A DNA stretch of 64,000 nucleotides from an uncultured Lachnospiraceae bacterium (lineage in GTDB: Bacteria; Bacillota; Clostridia; Lachnospirales; Lachnospiraceae): assembly GCA_947594855.1 (NCBI GenBank), contig CANQEL010000010.1, forward strand, positions 1 through 64,000. The letters are read 5' to 3'. Position 1 is the stretch's first letter; each line of letters opens with the position of its first letter. Positions 61,692 to 64,000 of this stretch are shown piece after piece. The notes below the pieces were generated by a model. It saw only the letters and a list, made by a program, of their open reading frames with translations. It made no database searches and was not told the origin of the DNA. Made by a program: the position numbers and the translations under genes.

Positions 61692-63092
61692 TTATTCATT
61701 ATCGACATCTATACCCAGTTCCAACAGTCTGTCCTTAGCTTCAGAAGCCCTTGACGAATCAGGATAATTGTCAATAACCTGTCTATAGTACTGCTCTGCC
61801 TTTTCTTTATCTCCCTGCTTATGGTAAAGCCTTCCCATAAAATATATAGCATCATAATTATCCTTATTAAGATTAAGCGCTTCCGTAAGATAATCAAGTG
61901 CCTCTTCATACTTTCCGCTGTTATATGCCACCCTGCCCTGTTCAAATACATCTGCAGATGCGTTTTTTGCATCCTCGCTCTGTATCTTTTGTAAAATATT
62001 TCTGGCAGCTTCGCTTTCAAGCGATGAACCGTCAATATCCATAACGGCTGCAAGCGCTTTAGATTTACTGCCTTCATTATAATCCAGGTATGCAGTTAAT
62101 ATTTTATCATATATTTCTGCCATAGAAAGGGAGTCGTCTTCTCCCAGTTCCTTTATCTTATTCTCCAGCTCGCTTATCTGCCCTTTAAGATTGTCATTTT
62201 CATATTGCAGGCTTGAAATCGTACTTTCCTGCGAAGCAAGCCTTTCGCCATAATCCGTAACCTCTGAATTCTTTTCTTTATTCAGTTTACCGGATATTGT
62301 AGGCATAATCAGCACAATACCTACAAACAAGCCGATTATAATGCCAATAATAACGTTAATAAAAGGAAATGCCCTTGACTTCTCAGGCTTGTACGAACCT
62401 ACAGGCTTAACAACCACGTCAGAATCGCCATGAAATACTTTTCTGCCTCCGGAAGTTTCCGTATTGTAAGTTCCGGATACGGTTACTCCAAGTTCATTCA
62501 GATATCTGAGCGTAGTAGTATTATTAATATCTGCGGATCTTATTCTTTTCAGACACTTTATTGCAAGCTCTTTCTGGTCCGTCATCATATACAAAAGCGC
62601 AAGCAGATGATGGGCCTTAATAAATTTACGGTTTTGCGAAACAATTCTTTTCAATTGTATAATCGCCAAATCATCATTGCCCTGTTTTGCCTGTTCAAGC
62701 GCCGTATTGTACTTCTTAATGGACTGGTTAATCTCATCAAGCCGCGACCTGTTTGACTGAATACTGTTAATATAATAATCCGCCGTTTCATTATCCCTGT
62801 CCAGATTTTTACTTAAAATCCACTGCGCAAGCGCAGTTACGGTTTCTCCCATTTCATAATATATGAGTCCAAGAAGATTTCTGGCATCTGTATTGTATTT
62901 GTTGTACCTGAGACTCATTTCGAGGTCGTCTATGGCACCGCTTAAGTCTCTTATTTTAGCTTTTTCAAGCCCGGAATTATACAGTGTATTAGATATTCTT
63001 ATAATCTTTTTATACACCTTTATGCTTTTCCCACAATGATTACACCTGTCTTTATTCATATCCACAGGTCTTGTACATATCGGACAATTCAT
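61692..63092 (-). CDS. zinc-ribbon and TPR membrane protein
   Basis: 466 residues: an N-terminal zinc ribbon with two CxxC pairs (CPICTRPVD and CNHCGKS), TPR-like helices (about 30-185), a linker, one membrane helix (about 247-269, FPFINVIIGIIIGLFVGIV), a coiled coil (about 280-320) and a second TPR set (about 320-455, for example GRVAYNSGKYEEALDYLTEA). The TPR repeats at both ends suggest an adaptor that spans the membrane with zinc ribbon inside and C-terminal TPRs outside. Function unknown. Preceded by the 46-residue ORF and followed by a terminator. Confidence 0.85.
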   Translation of the reverse strand: MNCPICTRPVDMNKDRCNHCGKSIKVYKKIIRISNTLYNSGLEKAKIRDLSGAIDDLEMSLRYNKYNTDARNLLGLIYYEMGETVTALAQWILSKNLDRDNETADYYINSIQSNRSRLDEINQSIKKYNTALEQAKQGNDDLAIIQLKRIVSQNRKFIKAHHLLALLYMMTDQKELAIKCLKRIRSADINNTTTLRYLNELGVTVSGTYNTETSGGRKVFHGDSDVVVKPVGSYKPEKSRAFPFINVIIGIIIGLFVGIVLIMPTISGKLNKEKNSEVTDYGERLASQESTISSLQYENDNLKGQISELENKIKELGEDDSLSMAEIYDKILTAYLDYNEGSKSKALAAVMDIDGSSLESEAARNILQKIQSEDAKNASADVFEQGRVAYNSGKYEEALDYLTEALNLNKDNYDAIYFMGRLYHKQGDKEKAEQYYRQVIDNYPDSSRASEAKDRLLELGIDVDNE

Positions 63093-63124
63093 ATATATTC
63101 GCTCCCAACTTCCCGGTTTGTATC

Positions 63125-63265
63125 CTATACGGAACGGAATTCATTTAACAGTTCTTTTACTACATCCGTTACATCATCATATTTTCTGTTGTATACGGCA
63201 TCTTCTACCTGCTCAACTTCCAGGCTGGGCTCGAATTTTTTCAGTTCTTCTTCAAAATTAATCAT
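63125..63265 (-). CDS. small acidic hypothetical protein (46 aa)
   Basis: The frame reads MINFEEELKKFEPSLEVEQV then EDAVYNRKYDDVTDVVKELL and NEFRSV, with AAAGGAGG ideally placed before the ATG. It is acidic and helical, and lies 32 bases upstream of the TPR gene on the same strand, so it is likely to share its transcript. An upstream TTGATT (17 bases) TATTAT could be the promoter (about 63285-63325). No family recognised. Confidence 0.75.
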   Translation of the reverse strand: MINFEEELKKFEPSLEVEQVEDAVYNRKYDDVTDVVKELLNEFRSV

Positions 63266-63345
63266 TGGTTCCTCCTTTAAGCTTTCGACATTATAATAAC
63301 TATAACATTTTCAAAAATCAACAAATATTCACCGCGCTAATCGAC

Positions 63346-64000
63346 CTATTTTAACAACTGTTCAAGTCTTGCCAGCACTGCATCCATCATTTTCTGATAT
63401 TTCTGCTGTTTGGCTTTCTCTTCATCAATTTTACTCTGAGGAGCCTTTTCTATGAATTTGCTGTTTCCAAGCATCTTTTCAGAACGCGCAAGCTCGCCCT
63501 CCAACTTCTTCTTTTCATCCTTGAGACGCTCTATCTCTTTTTCAATATCTACAAGCTCTGCAAACGGAATATATATTGCGGCATCCGGTACAAGAACCGA
63601 TACTGCATCCGGCTCAACTCCGTCTTTATTTTCAAGTATATTTACCTCACTTGCATAACCAAGAGTTGCAAAAAATACACGGCTTGAAGCAAATATATTT
63701 CTTACTTTTTCGCTCTCAGATACCACATACACTGCTGTCTTGCGGCTCGGAGCAACATTCATCTGCGACCGCATATTTCTTATTGCCTTAACAGCCTCCT
63801 TTATTCTCTCCACAGCTTCTTCTTCAACCGGAAAATGATACTCATCAAGATACTCAGGCCATTCGCTTATCATAATAGAATCTTCCGAATTATCCATAAG
63901 AGTACAATATATCTCTTCTGTAACAAACGGCATATATGGATGAAGAAGTTTAAGAGCATTTATAAGTACATTTTTTAATGTCCACAATGCCGCTTTCTTT
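63346..64000 (-). CDS. valS: valyl-tRNA synthetase, C-terminal part (5' end outside the window)
   Basis: The open frame from the window edge encodes the anticodon-binding domain of class Ia synthetases (LKLLHPYMPFVTEEIYCTLM, IMISEWPEYLDEYHFPVEEE, IRNMRSQMNVAPSRKTAVYV) and the C-terminal coiled-coil arm specific to ValRS (EIERLKDEKKKLEGELARSE ... KIDEEKAKQQKYQKMMDAVL). The catalytic HIGH and KMSKS motifs are upstream, outside the window. Usually followed by folC, which is absent here. Confidence 0.95.
   Translation of the reverse strand, partial: KKAALWTLKNVLINALKLLHPYMPFVTEEIYCTLMDNSEDSIMISEWPEYLDEYHFPVEEEAVERIKEAVKAIRNMRSQMNVAPSRKTAVYVVSESEKVRNIFASSRVFFATLGYASEVNILENKDGVEPDAVSVLVPDAAIYIPFAELVDIEKEIERLKDEKKKLEGELARSEKMLGNSKFIEKAPQSKIDEEKAKQQKYQKMMDAVLARLEQLLK

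Overview
The window looks like chromosome from an anaerobic, AT-rich Clostridia of the Lachnospiraceae type. The evidence is the typical Firmicutes str genes (rpsL-rpsG-fusA-tuf), a sporulation sigma-F operon, long-form hpf, and several large secreted proteins made of lysine-rich Ig-like, carbohydrate-binding and esterase modules joined by Thr/Pro/Glu linkers, as in plant-glycan-degrading gut Lachnospiraceae. Most genes are on the minus strand. No rRNA, tRNA or CRISPR array was seen.

Layout. 1-17 kb: a truncated secreted modular protein, an MBL-fold hydrolase, a decayed Cache-type sensor, a hybrid kinase with its own solute-binding domain, an operon for DUF3737 / transglutaminase / DUF58 / MoxR-type ATPase, a MATE transporter, and two more secreted modular proteins. 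The 5' part of the second large modular gene is a near copy of the gene at the window edge, forming a direct repeat 13.8 kb apart. 17-24 kb: a translationally overlapping pair consisting of a lipoprotein that fuses an ABC-type solute-binding domain to a 5'-nucleotidase C-terminal domain and a dCache hybrid histidine kinase; then a MATE transporter whose mRNA leader has competing hairpins. 24-34 kb: an accessory zone with a RelE/ParE-RelB toxin-antitoxin pair, orphan genes, gene fragments (NUDIX, relaxase, RES-like, unknown C-termini), an oriT-like cluster of inverted repeats, a two-domain esterase with one dead domain, and a two-gene HD-phosphohydrolase operon.

34-41 kb: the str genes, with a consensus promoter followed at once by a hairpin, preceded by a CBM9-bearing secreted protein. 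41-46.4 kb: a TetR regulator, a lipoprotein of xxxLxxG heptad repeats and an MMPL transporter, on the plus strand, with very long inverted repeats at both borders. 46.4-57 kb: secA, prfB (programmed +1 frameshift), hom, a cofactor-independent phosphoglycerate-mutase homologue that probably serves as homoserine kinase, lysC, a membrane protein and a GH31 alpha-xylosidase, closely spaced. 57-64 kb: hpf, the spoIIAA-spoIIAB-sigF-(small ORF)-spoVAA-AB-AC operon, a zinc-ribbon TPR protein, a 46-residue ORF and the 3' end of valS.

The strongest candidates for something undescribed are the solute-binding/5'-nucleotidase-C lipoprotein with its overlapping sensor kinase (17.5-21.6 kb), the MATE leader with alternative hairpins, the HD-phosphohydrolase pair, the heptad-repeat lipoprotein/MMPL unit, and the unlisted 49-residue membrane protein inside the sigF operon.
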